Shown here: in pieces, positions 1 to 8,570 of the stretch
Numbering within the stretch: the first letter of the stretch is position 1
Layout: each line of letters begins with the position of its first letter
From: Streptosporangium pseudovulgare
GTDB taxonomy: Bacteria > Actinomycetota > Actinomycetes > Streptosporangiales > Streptosporangiaceae
NCBI RefSeq assembly: GCF_014648055.1
Contig: NZ_BMQJ01000024.1
Span: forward strand, 1-64,000
Length of the DNA: 64,000 nt
Reading direction: 5' to 3'
Made by a program: the position numbers and the translations under genes
The notes under the pieces: generated by a model
The model's database searches: none
Told to the model about the DNA's origin: nothing
Seen by the model: the letters and a program-made list of their open reading frames with translations, nothing else

Positions 1-103
1 ACCCGGAGCCTCCACCGAGATCGGCTTCCAGGCCACCCACACCGGCGACACCGCCAAGCCCACCGCGTTCACCCTCAACGGAGCCGCCTGCACCCTCTCC
101 TGA
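1..103 (+). CDS. 3' end of a secreted protein ending in a CBM2 carbohydrate-binding module (partial)
   Basis: Only the last 33 codons lie in the window (frame starting at base 2, stop TGA at 101-103). The residues (STEIGFQATHTGD, then AFTLNGAACTLS at the end) match the last strands of a family 2 cellulose/xylan-binding module, including the usual C-terminal Cys. The next gene starts 52 bp downstream on the same strand and carries the same module at its N-terminus, so the two probably belong to one polysaccharide-degradation group. The catalytic part lies outside the window and cannot be named. Confidence 0.75.
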   Translation, partial: PGASTEIGFQATHTGDTAKPTAFTLNGAACTLS

Positions 104-155
104 CCCGACGACCGACGACCCCCTGCGACGAGCCCCCACCTCCCAGGAGACATCA

Positions 156-2165
156 ATGCACTTCAGCCGACATCGGCGCCGGCTCGCGGCCGTGATCGCC
201 GTGGCGCTCGGCGCCCTCGGAATCGCGACGGCCGGCTCCTCCCACGCCGCCGCGGGCTGCCGGGTCACCTACACCGTGACCAACGAATGGTCCGGCGGCT
301 TCGGAGCCAACGTGACGATCGACAACCTGGGCGATCCGGTCAACGGCTGGAAGCTGACCTGGTCGTTCCCCGCCGGGCAGACCGTCGCCCAGCTGTGGAA
401 CGGCACCCACACCCAGTCCGGCTCCCAGGTCACCGTGTCCAACGTGGACTACAACGCCGCCATCCCCACCGGCGGCAGCGCGGGCTTCGGGTTCAACGGA
501 AGCTGGACCGGCTCCAACCCGGCGCCGGTGAGCTTCGCGCTGAACGGCACCGTCTGCGGCGGCACCGTCGACCCCTCGCCGAGCCCGAGCACCAGTCCCA
601 GCACCGGTCCCTCGCCGAGCACCAGCCCGTCGACCGGTCCCACGGACGGGCCGTGGCCGCCGTCGTCGACGTTCTCCAACCCGGTGCTGTGGCAGGACCT
701 GGCCGACATCGACGTCTTCCGGGTCGACGACACCTACTACTACTCGGCCTCCACGATGCACTACTCGCCCGGCGCGCCGATCCTGCGCTCCTACGACCTG
801 GTCAACTGGGAGTACGCCGGCCACTCGGTGCCCAAGCTGGACTTCGGGTCGAAGTACGACCTGAACGGCGGGCGCGCGTACGTCAACGGGATCTGGGCGT
901 CGTTCCTGAACTACCGGAAGAGCAACAGGACCTTCTACTGGGGCGGCTGCGTCGACTTCAGCAAGACCCACATCTACACCGCCACCTCCGCCGAGGGCCC
1001 GTGGAACCGGCACACTACGATCAACAAGTGCTACTACGACGCCGGGCTGCTGGTCGACGACAACGACACGATGTACGTCGCCTACGGCAACACCCAGATC
1101 AGCGTGGCCCAGCTGTCCGCCGACGGGAAGACCGAGGTCCGCAGCCAGCAGGTGTTCTCCACACCGTCCAGCGTGGGCACGCTGGAGGGGTCGCGGATGT
1201 ACAAGCGCAACGGCGCCTACTACATCTTCCTGACCCGCCCGGCCAACGGCCAGTACGTGCTGAAGTCCACCAACGGCCCGTTCGGCCCGTACGAGATGCG
1301 CCAGGTGCTGCTCAACATGCCCGGCCCGGTCTCCGGCGGCGGCGTGCCGCACCAGGGCGGGCTGGTGCAGACCCAGAACGGCGCCTGGTACTACATGGCC
1401 TTCCAGGACGCCTACCCCGGCGGGCGGATCCCCGTACTGGCGCCGATCACCTGGACCTCCGACGGCTGGCCGACCGTGCAGACGGTCAACGGCGCCTGGG
1501 GCGGCTCCTACCCCTACCCGAACGTGCCGCGCCCGCCGCGGCAGGTGAAGCCCCCCACCGGGACCGACACCTTCGCCGGCACCCGGCTCGGCCCCGAGTG
1601 GGAGTGGAACCACAACCCCGACACCACCAGGTACAGCGTGAACAACGGGCTGCGGCTGCAGACCGCCACGGTGACCAATGACCTGTACTCGGCCCGCAAC
1701 ACCCTCACCCACCGCATCCTGGGCCCGTCCTCGACGGCGACGATCCAGCTGGACCACTCGGCGATGCGCGACGGTGACCGGGCCGGGCTGGCGATGCTCC
1801 GCGACTCCTCGGCCTGGATCGGCGTCAGACGCGACAACGGCCAGACCCGCCTGGTCGTGACCAACAACCTGACGATGAACGGCAGTTGGCAGACCACCTC
1901 CACCGGCACCGAGGTCGCCTCCACCGCGGTCTCCGGCGGGCGGATCTGGCTGCGGGTCAACGCCGACATCCGGCCCGGCAGCGGCCGGCAGGCGAAGTTC
2001 TCCTACAGCACCGACGGGGTGACCTTCACCTCCTTCGGGCCGGCCTTCACGATGGGCAACGCCTGGCAGTTCTTCATGGGCTACCGCTACGCCATCTTCA
2101 ACTACGCCACCCAGTCCCTCGGCGGCGCGGTCACCGTCAACCGGTTCGACCTGACCACGCCCTGA
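156..2165 (+). CDS. Secreted CBM2-GH43 glycoside hydrolase (arabinofuranosidase/xylosidase type)
   Basis: 669 aa. Residues 1 to about 32 are a signal peptide (RHRRR, a hydrophobic core, then an Ala-rich cleavage region). Residues 33-130 are a CBM2 module with its two bounding Cys. A Pro/Ser/Thr linker follows (PSPSPSTSPS type, about 134-170), then a five-bladed GH43 catalytic domain to about 455, and a C-terminal concanavalin-like domain (DTFAGTRLGPEWEW onward). The GH43 acids are visible: an Asp in DLADIDVF, an Asp in YYDAGLLVDDND and the probable acid Glu in TLEGSRMY. The role is extracellular removal of arabinose/xylose side groups from plant polymer; the exact substrate cannot be read. 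The ribosome site AGGAGA lies 5 bp before the ATG. Confidence 0.88.
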   Translation: MHFSRHRRRLAAVIAVALGALGIATAGSSHAAAGCRVTYTVTNEWSGGFGANVTIDNLGDPVNGWKLTWSFPAGQTVAQLWNGTHTQSGSQVTVSNVDYNAAIPTGGSAGFGFNGSWTGSNPAPVSFALNGTVCGGTVDPSPSPSTSPSTGPSPSTSPSTGPTDGPWPPSSTFSNPVLWQDLADIDVFRVDDTYYYSASTMHYSPGAPILRSYDLVNWEYAGHSVPKLDFGSKYDLNGGRAYVNGIWASFLNYRKSNRTFYWGGCVDFSKTHIYTATSAEGPWNRHTTINKCYYDAGLLVDDNDTMYVAYGNTQISVAQLSADGKTEVRSQQVFSTPSSVGTLEGSRMYKRNGAYYIFLTRPANGQYVLKSTNGPFGPYEMRQVLLNMPGPVSGGGVPHQGGLVQTQNGAWYYMAFQDAYPGGRIPVLAPITWTSDGWPTVQTVNGAWGGSYPYPNVPRPPRQVKPPTGTDTFAGTRLGPEWEWNHNPDTTRYSVNNGLRLQTATVTNDLYSARNTLTHRILGPSSTATIQLDHSAMRDGDRAGLAMLRDSSAWIGVRRDNGQTRLVVTNNLTMNGSWQTTSTGTEVASTAVSGGRIWLRVNADIRPGSGRQAKFSYSTDGVTFTSFGPAFTMGNAWQFFMGYRYAIFNYATQSLGGAVTVNRFDLTTP

Positions 2166-2177
2166 CACCGTCACCCC

Positions 2178-2222
2178 CGGCGGCCCCCGGAGGACGCGGC
2201 GCGCGTCCTCCGGGGGCCGCCG
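2178..2222 (+). terminator. Long perfect hairpin after the CBM2-GH43 gene
   Basis: Two perfectly complementary 21-nt arms (2178-2198 and 2202-2222) separated by only GCG lie 13 bp past the stop codon. There is no T-tract, as is common for actinomycete terminators. Confidence 0.7.
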
Positions 2223-2369
2223 GGGGGCCGCCGGTTCCGGCCGGTCATCGTGGGGACGCGCCGAGGCGGAGGGCCCGGCCCGGACGGCCCCCGCCGCCAC
2301 CGGTCCCGGGATCCCCGGTCTCCGCCCCGATCCCGGCGTCCGCCGCGTGGGCGGCGTCAGCCGGGCAGG

Positions 2370-3308
2370 TCACGGCCTCCCTCGTAGTCGAACCGGTCGA
2401 AGACCGCGCCGCCCTCGGTCACGTACATGCCGATCACGCGCCCGGTGAAGCCGGCCGCGACCTCCGTCGACAGGTACCGGCCGTCCAGCTCCGCCAGGAG
2501 CAGGCGCTCCTCCCCGAGGTGGACGGAGAAGGCGATGGTGTCCGGGCCGTGCGCGCCGGCGCCGGTCGGCCCATCGTCCGCCCCTCCCGTCCGGGTCACC
2601 GCCGGGGGCAGCACGCCGGCCGTACGGATGTCGACGGCGAGGGTCAGCGGTCCGGCCGGCACCGGGTGACCGGCGACGCGCTGCCGCACCGGGCCGATCC
2701 TGGCGATCACGGACGCCTGCCCGTCGTGGACCTCGACGTCGTAGTGGTGGGCCTCGTCGAGCCGCACCGACAGGCCCGCGCGGCCCGATCCCGGGTCGAG
2801 GCGTACGGCGGCGCGGCAGTCGTGGTGCTGCTGGCGCCGCCCCACGAAGGTGTGACCCGGACGGTCCAGGGTCGGTCCGGGCGACCCGCGTGCCGGAGAC
2901 GGCGCACCAGCAGTCGCCGTCGTCGTCCCAGGCGAGGTCGGGGTCGATGCCCGGCACGTCGATCCAGACGGGGTCCGACCAGGGGCCCTCGGCGCGCTCG
3001 GCGGTGACGAGGAACGTGCCCCGGCCGCTCACGTTCGTCGTGATCATGTAGAACAGGCCGTCGTGGTGGCGGATGGTGGGCGCGTAGATCCCGCCGGAGG
3101 CCGGCACGTCCGGGGGCAGGTCGAGCTGGGAGGGCCGGTCGAGCACGTTGCCGATCTGGCGCCAGTGCACCAGGTCCCGGCTGTGGAAGATCGGGACGCC
3201 CGGGAAGTACTCGAAGCTGGAGCAGACCAGGTAGTAATCCTCACCGACCCGGCACACGCTGGGATCCGGGTGGAACCCGCCGATGACCGGATTGCCATAC
3301 GTCCGCAC
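2370..3308 (-). pseudogene. GH43 beta-xylosidase-like gene with internal deletion and frameshift
   Basis: Reading from the GTG at 3308, the first 145 or so residues are a normal GH43 N-terminus (YGNPVIGGFHPDPSVCRVG, with the base Asp, then IDPDLAWDDDGDCW with the second Asp). Near 2865-2880 the frame is lost. From there to the stop near 2357 another frame encodes the C-terminal beta-sandwich of the same family (FVGRRQQHHDCRAAVRLDPG, SVRLDEAHHYDVEV). Intact relatives are about 500 aa, so roughly 180-200 residues of the propeller are missing, including the segment that should carry the general-acid Glu. The start lies 3 bp after the GH3 stop, so it was the second gene of that operon. Loss of activity is inferred. 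Confidence 0.8.
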
Positions 3309-3311
3309 AGG

Positions 3312-5720
3312 TCAGCGGGTCCCTTCCGCGAGGTGGACGAGCGTGGTCAGGCGCCGGTCCGCGCCGAGGACGACGGTCTCGCCGGTCAGCCGGACCTCGG
3401 CCCGCAGCGGGCGGTCGGCGGCCGACGGCCCGGCGGTCAGCTCGATCACGCCCGGCTCGACGATGCGGCGCAGGTCGGGGCCGGTGTAGGAGAAGGCGTC
3501 CGCCGGCACCTCGAAGACCACCTCGGCCGTCCGGCCGGGTTCGAGCGCGACGCGTGCGAAGCCGACGAGCTGCGCGACCGGCCGGGTCACCTGCGCGACC
3601 GGGTCGGAGGCGTACAGCTGCACCACCTCCTCGACGTGCCGGTCGCCGGTGTTGCCGACCGTCACCCGGGCCTGGACGACCCCGTCCGTCGGGCACGCGG
3701 GCGCGGAGACGGTGAGCGCGCCGTACCGGACGGTGGTGTACGACAGGCCGTGCCCGAAGGGGAACGCCGGCGTCGGGTCGAGCGCGGACACGCCGTCCGT
3801 CCGCAGGCCCAGCGGCGCCTGCAGGTAGGTCGAGGGGTTGACGGAGGGCGAGGCCGGCACCTGCACGGGCAGGCGGCCGGAGGGGTTCACCCGGCCGCTG
3901 AGCACGCCGGCGACGGCGGAACCCCCCTCCACCCCGGGGAAGAACGCCTGGACGGCGGCGGCGACCTTGTCCTGGTAGGCGCCCAGCGCGTACGGCCGCC
4001 CGGACACGACGACCAGGACGACCGGCGTCCCGGTGGCCAGGACGGCCTCGGCGAGTTCCGGCTGGACGCCGGGCAGGCGCAGGTCGGCGGCGTCGCAGCC
4101 CTCGCCGGAGGTGCCGTTGCCGAACAGCCCGGCCCGGTCTCCGGCGAACAGCAGCACGAGGTCGGATCCGGCGGCCAGGGCGGCGGCCCCGGCGATCCCG
4201 GAGGTGTCGTCGCCGGACACCTCCGCGCCGCGCGCGTACCCCAGGTCCGCGCCGGGGAACTCCGATGCGAGGCTCTCCCGGATGGTCGCGACGGGCAGGC
4301 CCATCCCGTGGCCGGGGAAGCGGTCGAGCACGTGGTTGGGGAAGGCGTAGCAGCCGAGCAGGGTCCGCGGGTCGTCGGCGCACGGGCCGATGACGGCGAT
4401 CCGCGCGGTCGTCCCGGCGTCGAGGGGCAGGATCCCGGCGGGGTTGCTCAGCAGCACGACGGACCGCTCGGCCACCGCGCGGGCCAGGCCGCGGTTGCGG
4501 GGGCTGTCCAGGTCGGCGGCGTCGGCGTCCTCCGGGACGAGGGGCGCGTCGTCCAGCAGGCCCAGCTCGATCTTCTGCCGCAGCACCCGGCGCACCGCCT
4601 CGTCGACCAGCCGCTCCTCCACGCGGCCGGTCCGCACCTGTTCCACCAGGCGGGCGCCGTAGCAGACCGTGTCGGGCAGCTCCACGTCGATGCCCGCGCG
4701 CAGCGCGGTCGCGCCGGCGTGCGCCTCGTCCTCGGCGACGCGGTGCGTCGTGGCGAGGAACGGCACCGCCCAGTAGTCGGCCACCACCGTGCCGTCGAAC
4801 CCCCACCGGTCGCGCAGCACCCGCCGCAGCAGGTCCGGGTTCGCGCCGGCCGGCACGCCGTCGACGTCGGTGTAGGAGTTCATCACCGACCGGGCGCCGC
4901 CCTCGCGGATCGCCGTCTCGAACGGCGGGAGGATCACGTCGGCCATCTCCCGGGGGCCGATGCTGACCGGGGCGTGGTTGCGGCCCGCCCGGGAGGCGGC
5001 GTACCCGGCGAAGTGCTTGAGCGTCGCGATGATCCCGGCGCCCTCCAGGCCGCGCACGTACGCCGCACCGAGCTGTCCGACGAGGTAGGGGTCCTCGCCG
5101 AGCGTCTCCTCCACCCGGCCCCACCGGTGGTCGCGCACGACGTCGAGGACCGGTGACAGGCCCTGGTGGACGCCGACCGAGCGCAAGTCGTCCCCGATCG
5201 CCCGGGCCATCCGCTCGACCAGGGCGGGGTCGAAGGCGGCGGCCCAGGCCAGCGGCGTGGGGTAGGCGGTCGCGCCGTACGTCGCGAACCCCGTCAGGCA
5301 TTCCTCGTGCGCGATCGCGGGGATGCCGAACCGGTTGGCGGCGACCACCCGCTCCTGCAGCCTCCGCAGCGCGGCCGCGCCCTCGGCCGGGCTGACGGGG
5401 CCCGTGCCGAAGACGCGGGTGAGGTGCCCGACGCCGTCGCGGATCCGCTCGTCCAGGTCGGCGTCGTCCCGGGTGAACAGGTCCTGCAGCGGGGCGACGT
5501 TCCCGGCCGCCGTCTCCCGACCGGTGGCCGGGACGTCCGGCCGGACGGCTCCCTCGGCCGCCGCCTCGGAGGCGGCTGCCGGGGGGTTCAGCCAGACGGA
5601 CCCGAGCTGGGCGACCTTCTCCTCCAGCGTCATCTCGGCCAGCAGGGCCTCCGCGCGCTCGCCGGCGGGGCGCCCGGCGTCCCGCCAGGGCTCGGTGCTC
5701 AGCGCGTCCACGGATCTCAT
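3312..5720 (-). CDS. Family GH3 beta-glycosidase (beta-glucosidase/beta-xylosidase)
   Basis: 802 aa, cytoplasmic (no signal peptide). It opens with the typical GH3 helix (TLEEKVAQLGSVWLN), followed by the TIM-barrel markers EDPYLVGQLGAAYVRGLEG, TLKHFAGYAASRAGRNHAP, VMNSYTDVDGVPAG and the nucleophile region GTVVADYWAVPF, where the Asp replaces the more common SDW context. The middle alpha/beta sandwich (LLFAGDRAGLFGNGTSGEG, PVVLVVVSGRPYALG) and a C-terminal fibronectin-III-like domain (VTVGNTGDRHVEEVVQLY) complete the family layout at normal length. The start ATG at 5720 is chosen for its AAAGGA site 6-8 bp upstream; the frame is open further out but the extension has no resemblance to the family. 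It hydrolyses terminal beta-xylosyl or beta-glucosyl units from imported oligosaccharides. Confidence 0.9.
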   Translation of the reverse strand: MRSVDALSTEPWRDAGRPAGERAEALLAEMTLEEKVAQLGSVWLNPPAAASEAAAEGAVRPDVPATGRETAAGNVAPLQDLFTRDDADLDERIRDGVGHLTRVFGTGPVSPAEGAAALRRLQERVVAANRFGIPAIAHEECLTGFATYGATAYPTPLAWAAAFDPALVERMARAIGDDLRSVGVHQGLSPVLDVVRDHRWGRVEETLGEDPYLVGQLGAAYVRGLEGAGIIATLKHFAGYAASRAGRNHAPVSIGPREMADVILPPFETAIREGGARSVMNSYTDVDGVPAGANPDLLRRVLRDRWGFDGTVVADYWAVPFLATTHRVAEDEAHAGATALRAGIDVELPDTVCYGARLVEQVRTGRVEERLVDEAVRRVLRQKIELGLLDDAPLVPEDADAADLDSPRNRGLARAVAERSVVLLSNPAGILPLDAGTTARIAVIGPCADDPRTLLGCYAFPNHVLDRFPGHGMGLPVATIRESLASEFPGADLGYARGAEVSGDDTSGIAGAAALAAGSDLVLLFAGDRAGLFGNGTSGEGCDAADLRLPGVQPELAEAVLATGTPVVLVVVSGRPYALGAYQDKVAAAVQAFFPGVEGGSAVAGVLSGRVNPSGRLPVQVPASPSVNPSTYLQAPLGLRTDGVSALDPTPAFPFGHGLSYTTVRYGALTVSAPACPTDGVVQARVTVGNTGDRHVEEVVQLYASDPVAQVTRPVAQLVGFARVALEPGRTAEVVFEVPADAFSYTGPDLRRIVEPGVIELTAGPSAADRPLRAEVRLTGETVVLGADRRLTTLVHLAEGTR

Positions 5721-6424
5721 ATCGTCCTTTCCCTTTGGTTCCGCCGCGGGTCGCCCGGTGCTTGCCGTGGATCCGGTCTGTCGCGGGTCACCTGGTGCTC
5801 GTCGCGGATCGCCGGCCCGGCCCTTGCAGGTGCCGCCCATGGTCCCGGTCACCACGCGCCGTCCGGCGAGGACGAACGGCACGAGCGGCGGGAGGACGGC
5901 GTGAAAGGAGCCCTGCTGCGAGCCCGGCCGTACGGCGCCGGGGGCGCGAGGGGCGTTCCATGCATGCTCCTGGGGATCGGCGTCGGGGCGGCGAAAGGGG
6001 TCGCCCATCGCCGGGGGTCGCGGCCCTCACCGGGATGCGCTCGGGGCCGCGGCGTCGGCAGGGCCGGGCCGATAGATGATCTTCGGTGAATTTCCAGAGC
6101 CCTGCGGATCGTCAACTCGAAACCATAGGTGCGAGTCCCGGAGCGGTCAATAAACTTTCGTAACATCACTGAAAGTTTCAAAGAATCCCGGTGCGATCCC
6201 GGCGTCGGACCGCGGCCATGACCGCGCCGGCAGAGCCGGCCCACCCGTCCGGAACACCGCGGCCGCTCACCATCTGCCGCGACACCGCCGAGCCGGTCGG
6301 CGCCGCCGTCCTCACGCGGCGGGGAACGGCGGCACGATGACCGTTCGCCTCCTTCCGTACCGCTGAGACGACCGGTCGGTGACCCGCGGCGAACTTTTCC
6401 GGCCGGGCGGCAGTCCAATACGGC
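5721..6424. other. 704-bp gap between divergent genes
   Basis: No convincing gene. The GH3-proximal half contains loose repeats of GCGGGTC/GGATC-type sequence. The operator pair at 6151-6179 lies towards the other end. A long untranslated leader for the GH3 gene (about 430 nt) would follow if transcription starts near those boxes. Open frames through this stretch lack family resemblance and ribosome sites. Confidence 0.6.
6151..6179. promoter_or_regulatory. Pair of GAAANTTTC-type boxes, 20 bp apart
   Basis: TAAACTTTC (6151-6159, one mismatch) and GAAAGTTTC (6171-6179, perfect) each fit the palindrome GAAANTTTC. Their outer halves also form an 8-bp inverted repeat (AAACTTTC/GAAAGTTT) across an 11-bp spacer. 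Centre spacing is 20 bp, two helical turns. Very similar GAAA/TTTC motifs are known upstream of Streptomyces xylanase genes. Which flanking gene is controlled is inference; GH3 is the better functional fit. Confidence 0.55.
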
Positions 6425-6991
6425 ATGAACAACGGTCACAGAGGAATCCGCAAGCACAAGGTGGTCCGGCTGGGACGCTCGGCCATCGCGGCGGCGCTCG
6501 CCGCGGGAATCGCATTGACCGGCGTCACGGCGGCGAGCGCGGCCACGACGTCCGCCGACACGGCCGCCGGCGCCACCGCCGGTGCGAGCGGCAGGTTCGG
6601 CCCGTACGGCTACGGAGGGGTGCGGCTCGGGATGACTCCCAAGCAGGCCGAGGCGACCCGCAAGATCGTAAGAAAGCGCGGCGCGAGTCAGTGCTCGGGG
6701 TGGGATCTCAAGGCGCACCCGACCGGCCGCGACAGCGTGGGCCTCTACATCTCCAAGAAACTGGGGGTCGCCCTCATCGCAGCGCCCAAGGGCGCCAAGA
6801 CGCCCGAGGGCATCACGATCGGCTCCACCATGAAGCAGGTCAAGAAGGCCTACCCCCGGCTCGACACCACGGGCAACTACCCCGTCGCCGCCGTTCCCGG
6901 CAACCCGAAGGCCCTCTACTACTTCCTGTCGGACCGAGGCAAGGTCTACGAGTTGACTCTGGCCCTGAAGAACCAGGACTGCACCAACTAG
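6425..6991 (+). CDS. Small secreted protein of unknown function
   Basis: 188 aa. A long signal peptide (positively charged to about residue 17, a hydrophobic core, cleavage after TAASAA near residue 39) is followed by a mature domain of about 140 aa. This contains YGGVRLGMTPKQAEA and TIGSTMKQVKKAYP, a repeated short helix-entry pattern (G-x-x-hydrophobic-G-M/S-T) seen in exported actinobacterial proteins of unknown function, and two Cys (RGASQCSGWD and the C-terminal QDCTN) that could form a disulfide. Start codon ATG at 6425; the ribosome site is poor. It is monocistronic. I do not recognise a function. Confidence 0.7.
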   Translation: MNNGHRGIRKHKVVRLGRSAIAAALAAGIALTGVTAASAATTSADTAAGATAGASGRFGPYGYGGVRLGMTPKQAEATRKIVRKRGASQCSGWDLKAHPTGRDSVGLYISKKLGVALIAAPKGAKTPEGITIGSTMKQVKKAYPRLDTTGNYPVAAVPGNPKALYYFLSDRGKVYELTLALKNQDCTN

Positions 6992-7179
6992 GACCGGCCG
7001 GTCTCGCGGAACTCCTCGCACGACCGGCAGGCTCTGCCAGGGGTTCCGCGAACGGCGACCCGCGCGAACACGGCCGTCCGGCGCGGGCTCGCCGGTCCCG
7101 CGGAACCGGCCGCCCACGGGAACACGAACGGTCGCCGACATCGCGCACAGCCACTTCGCGGCCGGCCGCTCCGACCCGG

Positions 7180-7340
7180 GCGGAGGACCCGCCGGAGGGC
7201 CAGGTGGAGGACATCGGCCACGCTGTCGGCCGGTGCGGCCCGGAACGTCGCCCGCCAGTCGGCGACGTCGTCCCCGAGGAACGTGGAGCGTTCGACGAAG
7301 GTCAGGTGGTTGAGCAGGCCGAGCAGGCTCGTGCTCGGCG
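7180..7340 (-). pseudogene. Fragment of a DinB/DUF664-like protein
   Basis: On the minus strand the stretch SLLGLLNHLTFVERSTF followed by DDVADWRATFRAAP matches the helix of DUF664/DinB-superfamily proteins that carries the family pattern LLxHLxxVER, and the acidic segment after it. Only about 50 residues are recognisable; both ends of the gene are missing and downstream residues are Arg/Pro noise. The metal-binding His of HLTFVER is present. It is an eroded remnant, not a gene. Confidence 0.45.
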
Positions 7341-7490
7341 AGCGCGACCTGACGTTGCCGCCCGGTGAGGCGGCCGAGTTCGACACGTCCTTGCCGCACT
7401 GGCTGGGCAGCGCCGACGGCGGCGTGGTCGAGCTTCTCATCCTGTTCGGCCTGCAAGGGGTGCGTTCGCACGTACGCGCCGGCCCTCGTC
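7328..7490 (+). pseudogene. C-terminal fragment of an XRE-cupin transcriptional regulator
   Basis: LVLGERDLTLPPGEAAEFDT, then PHWLGSADGGVVELLILFG and QGVRSHVRA, is the end of the cupin half of HTH-XRE/cupin regulators (PGE-AxxFDTxxPHW signature). The DNA-binding half is absent and the frame runs on about 15 codons past the normal end. It abuts, and slightly overlaps on the other strand, the DinB-like fragment, so two unrelated broken genes meet near 7330. Confidence 0.5.
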
Positions 7491-7630
7491 GGTCACCTCA
7501 GGCCGGGAACCGGCGGTGAGCTCGGCCGGAGACTCCGCGTCCGCGTCCGCGGCGGGCCTCGCCGCGCGGAGGCCGCGGCCCGCCGGTCCACGGCCTCGTC
7601 CGGGATCGACGAAGGCCGGGTCAGCGGGTG

Positions 7631-7672
7631 ACACAACAGAAAAGCCACAATTCCCAATTTTGGGAACTGTGG
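7631..7672 (-). terminator. Rho-independent terminator of the tRNA-Pro gene
   Basis: On the minus strand a stem of 11 bp with one mismatch (7645-7655 pairing with 7662-7672) is followed by CTTTTCTGTTGTG. It sits 22 bp past the tRNA 3' end. Confidence 0.75.
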
Positions 7673-7693
7673 CCCTGAACTGCCCTAATACCG

Positions 7694-7767
<74 letters not shown>

Positions 7768-7863
7768 GTATGTCCGGCGCCCTCTCGGGCGGGACGTCAT
7801 AACCTTAGCGCAGATCTGACGGACATGCGCACACGACGGTGCCCGCCGTACGCGGGCGGACGG

Positions 7864-8316
7864 ATGAGAAGTGAGGGACGGGTGGGACGCAAGGCGGTGA
7901 TCGACCAGCGGGAGCTGCGGAGGCTGGTCGCGGAGGGGCTGTCCAACGCGGAGCTGGCCTCCCGGTTCGGGGTGAGCGAGTCCGGGATCCTGCAGGCCAA
8001 GCGGGCGGCGGGGCTGTCCAAGCCGATGCTCGACCACTCCCGCGCGATCCCGTGGAAGCTCGACCGCGCCCACAGTCAGTCCGGCCCGGCGACGAACCTG
8101 CGGAACCTGTCGTCGGCGGCGCAGGGGCGGGCGATCCCGGCGGAGAAGCTCAACACCGCGCTGCGCTGGGCGGACCGGCTGGTGTCCGGCGGCCTGGACA
8201 TCGCCTACGAGCCGGGGCGGGGATTCGCGGAGGTGCCCGCCGTTCCGGGGCGGTCGCTCGTCGAGGGCCTGCTGGCCGAGGTCCGCGCGGCGCTGGAGAA
8301 GCCGGAGAACCGGTAA
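7864..8316 (+). CDS. Small helix-turn-helix DNA-binding protein
   Basis: About 150 aa. Residues 12-50 form an HTH of the LRRLVAEGLSNAELASRFGV type (scaffold helix, turn, recognition helix with SESGILQAKR). The rest is basic and predicted helical (GRAIPAEKLNTALRWADRL). No sensor or catalytic domain is visible. The ATG at 7864 or the GTG at 7882 can be the start; neither has a strong ribosome site, and an upstream ATG at 7825 adds only low-quality sequence. It starts 97 bp from the tRNA gene, transcribed away from it. Target and role are unknown. Confidence 0.65.
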   Translation: MRSEGRVGRKAVIDQRELRRLVAEGLSNAELASRFGVSESGILQAKRAAGLSKPMLDHSRAIPWKLDRAHSQSGPATNLRNLSSAAQGRAIPAEKLNTALRWADRLVSGGLDIAYEPGRGFAEVPAVPGRSLVEGLLAEVRAALEKPENR

Positions 8317-8317
8317 C

Positions 8318-8395
8318 GGCGACGCGCGGCACCGGATAGGCCGGAAGACCGATGGCGGCGACGCGCGGCACCCGGGGAGGCCGGAGGACCGATGG
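8318..8395. repeat. 39-bp tandem duplication
   Basis: Unit 8318-8356 is repeated at 8357-8395 (both begin GGCGACGCGCGGCACC and end GACCGATGG) with a few changes, and a third partial start follows. It lies in the 254-bp gap between the HTH gene and the membrane-protein operon. Confidence 0.8.
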
Positions 8396-8570
8396 CGGCG
8401 AACCGGGGCAAAAGCCGCAGGGGACCGGCGGAATCCTCGTGCCGGACAAAGCTTCCCGGAACATCGCACAAAGCTGTCATCGACGGTGAGTCACGGACAT
8501 CTCCGAGCGGTTTCGAGGTCTGCCCCGGGGGCAGCGCACGAGAACAACCGCTATACAACCGGAGGCAGGT

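Noticed and set aside
153..2300. Long open frame antisense to the CBM2-GH43 gene
   Set aside because: Gly/Val/Arg-rich translation without family resemblance; it mirrors the strongly biased third positions of the real gene.
3063..5156. 697-codon open frame antisense to GH3
   Set aside because: Typical GC-rich shadow; the opposite strand encodes a complete GH3 enzyme with all motifs.
5721..6008. N-terminal extension of the GH3 protein from an upstream ATG at 6008
   Set aside because: The added 96 residues have no family resemblance, while ATG 5720 has a good ribosome site and matches the normal family start.
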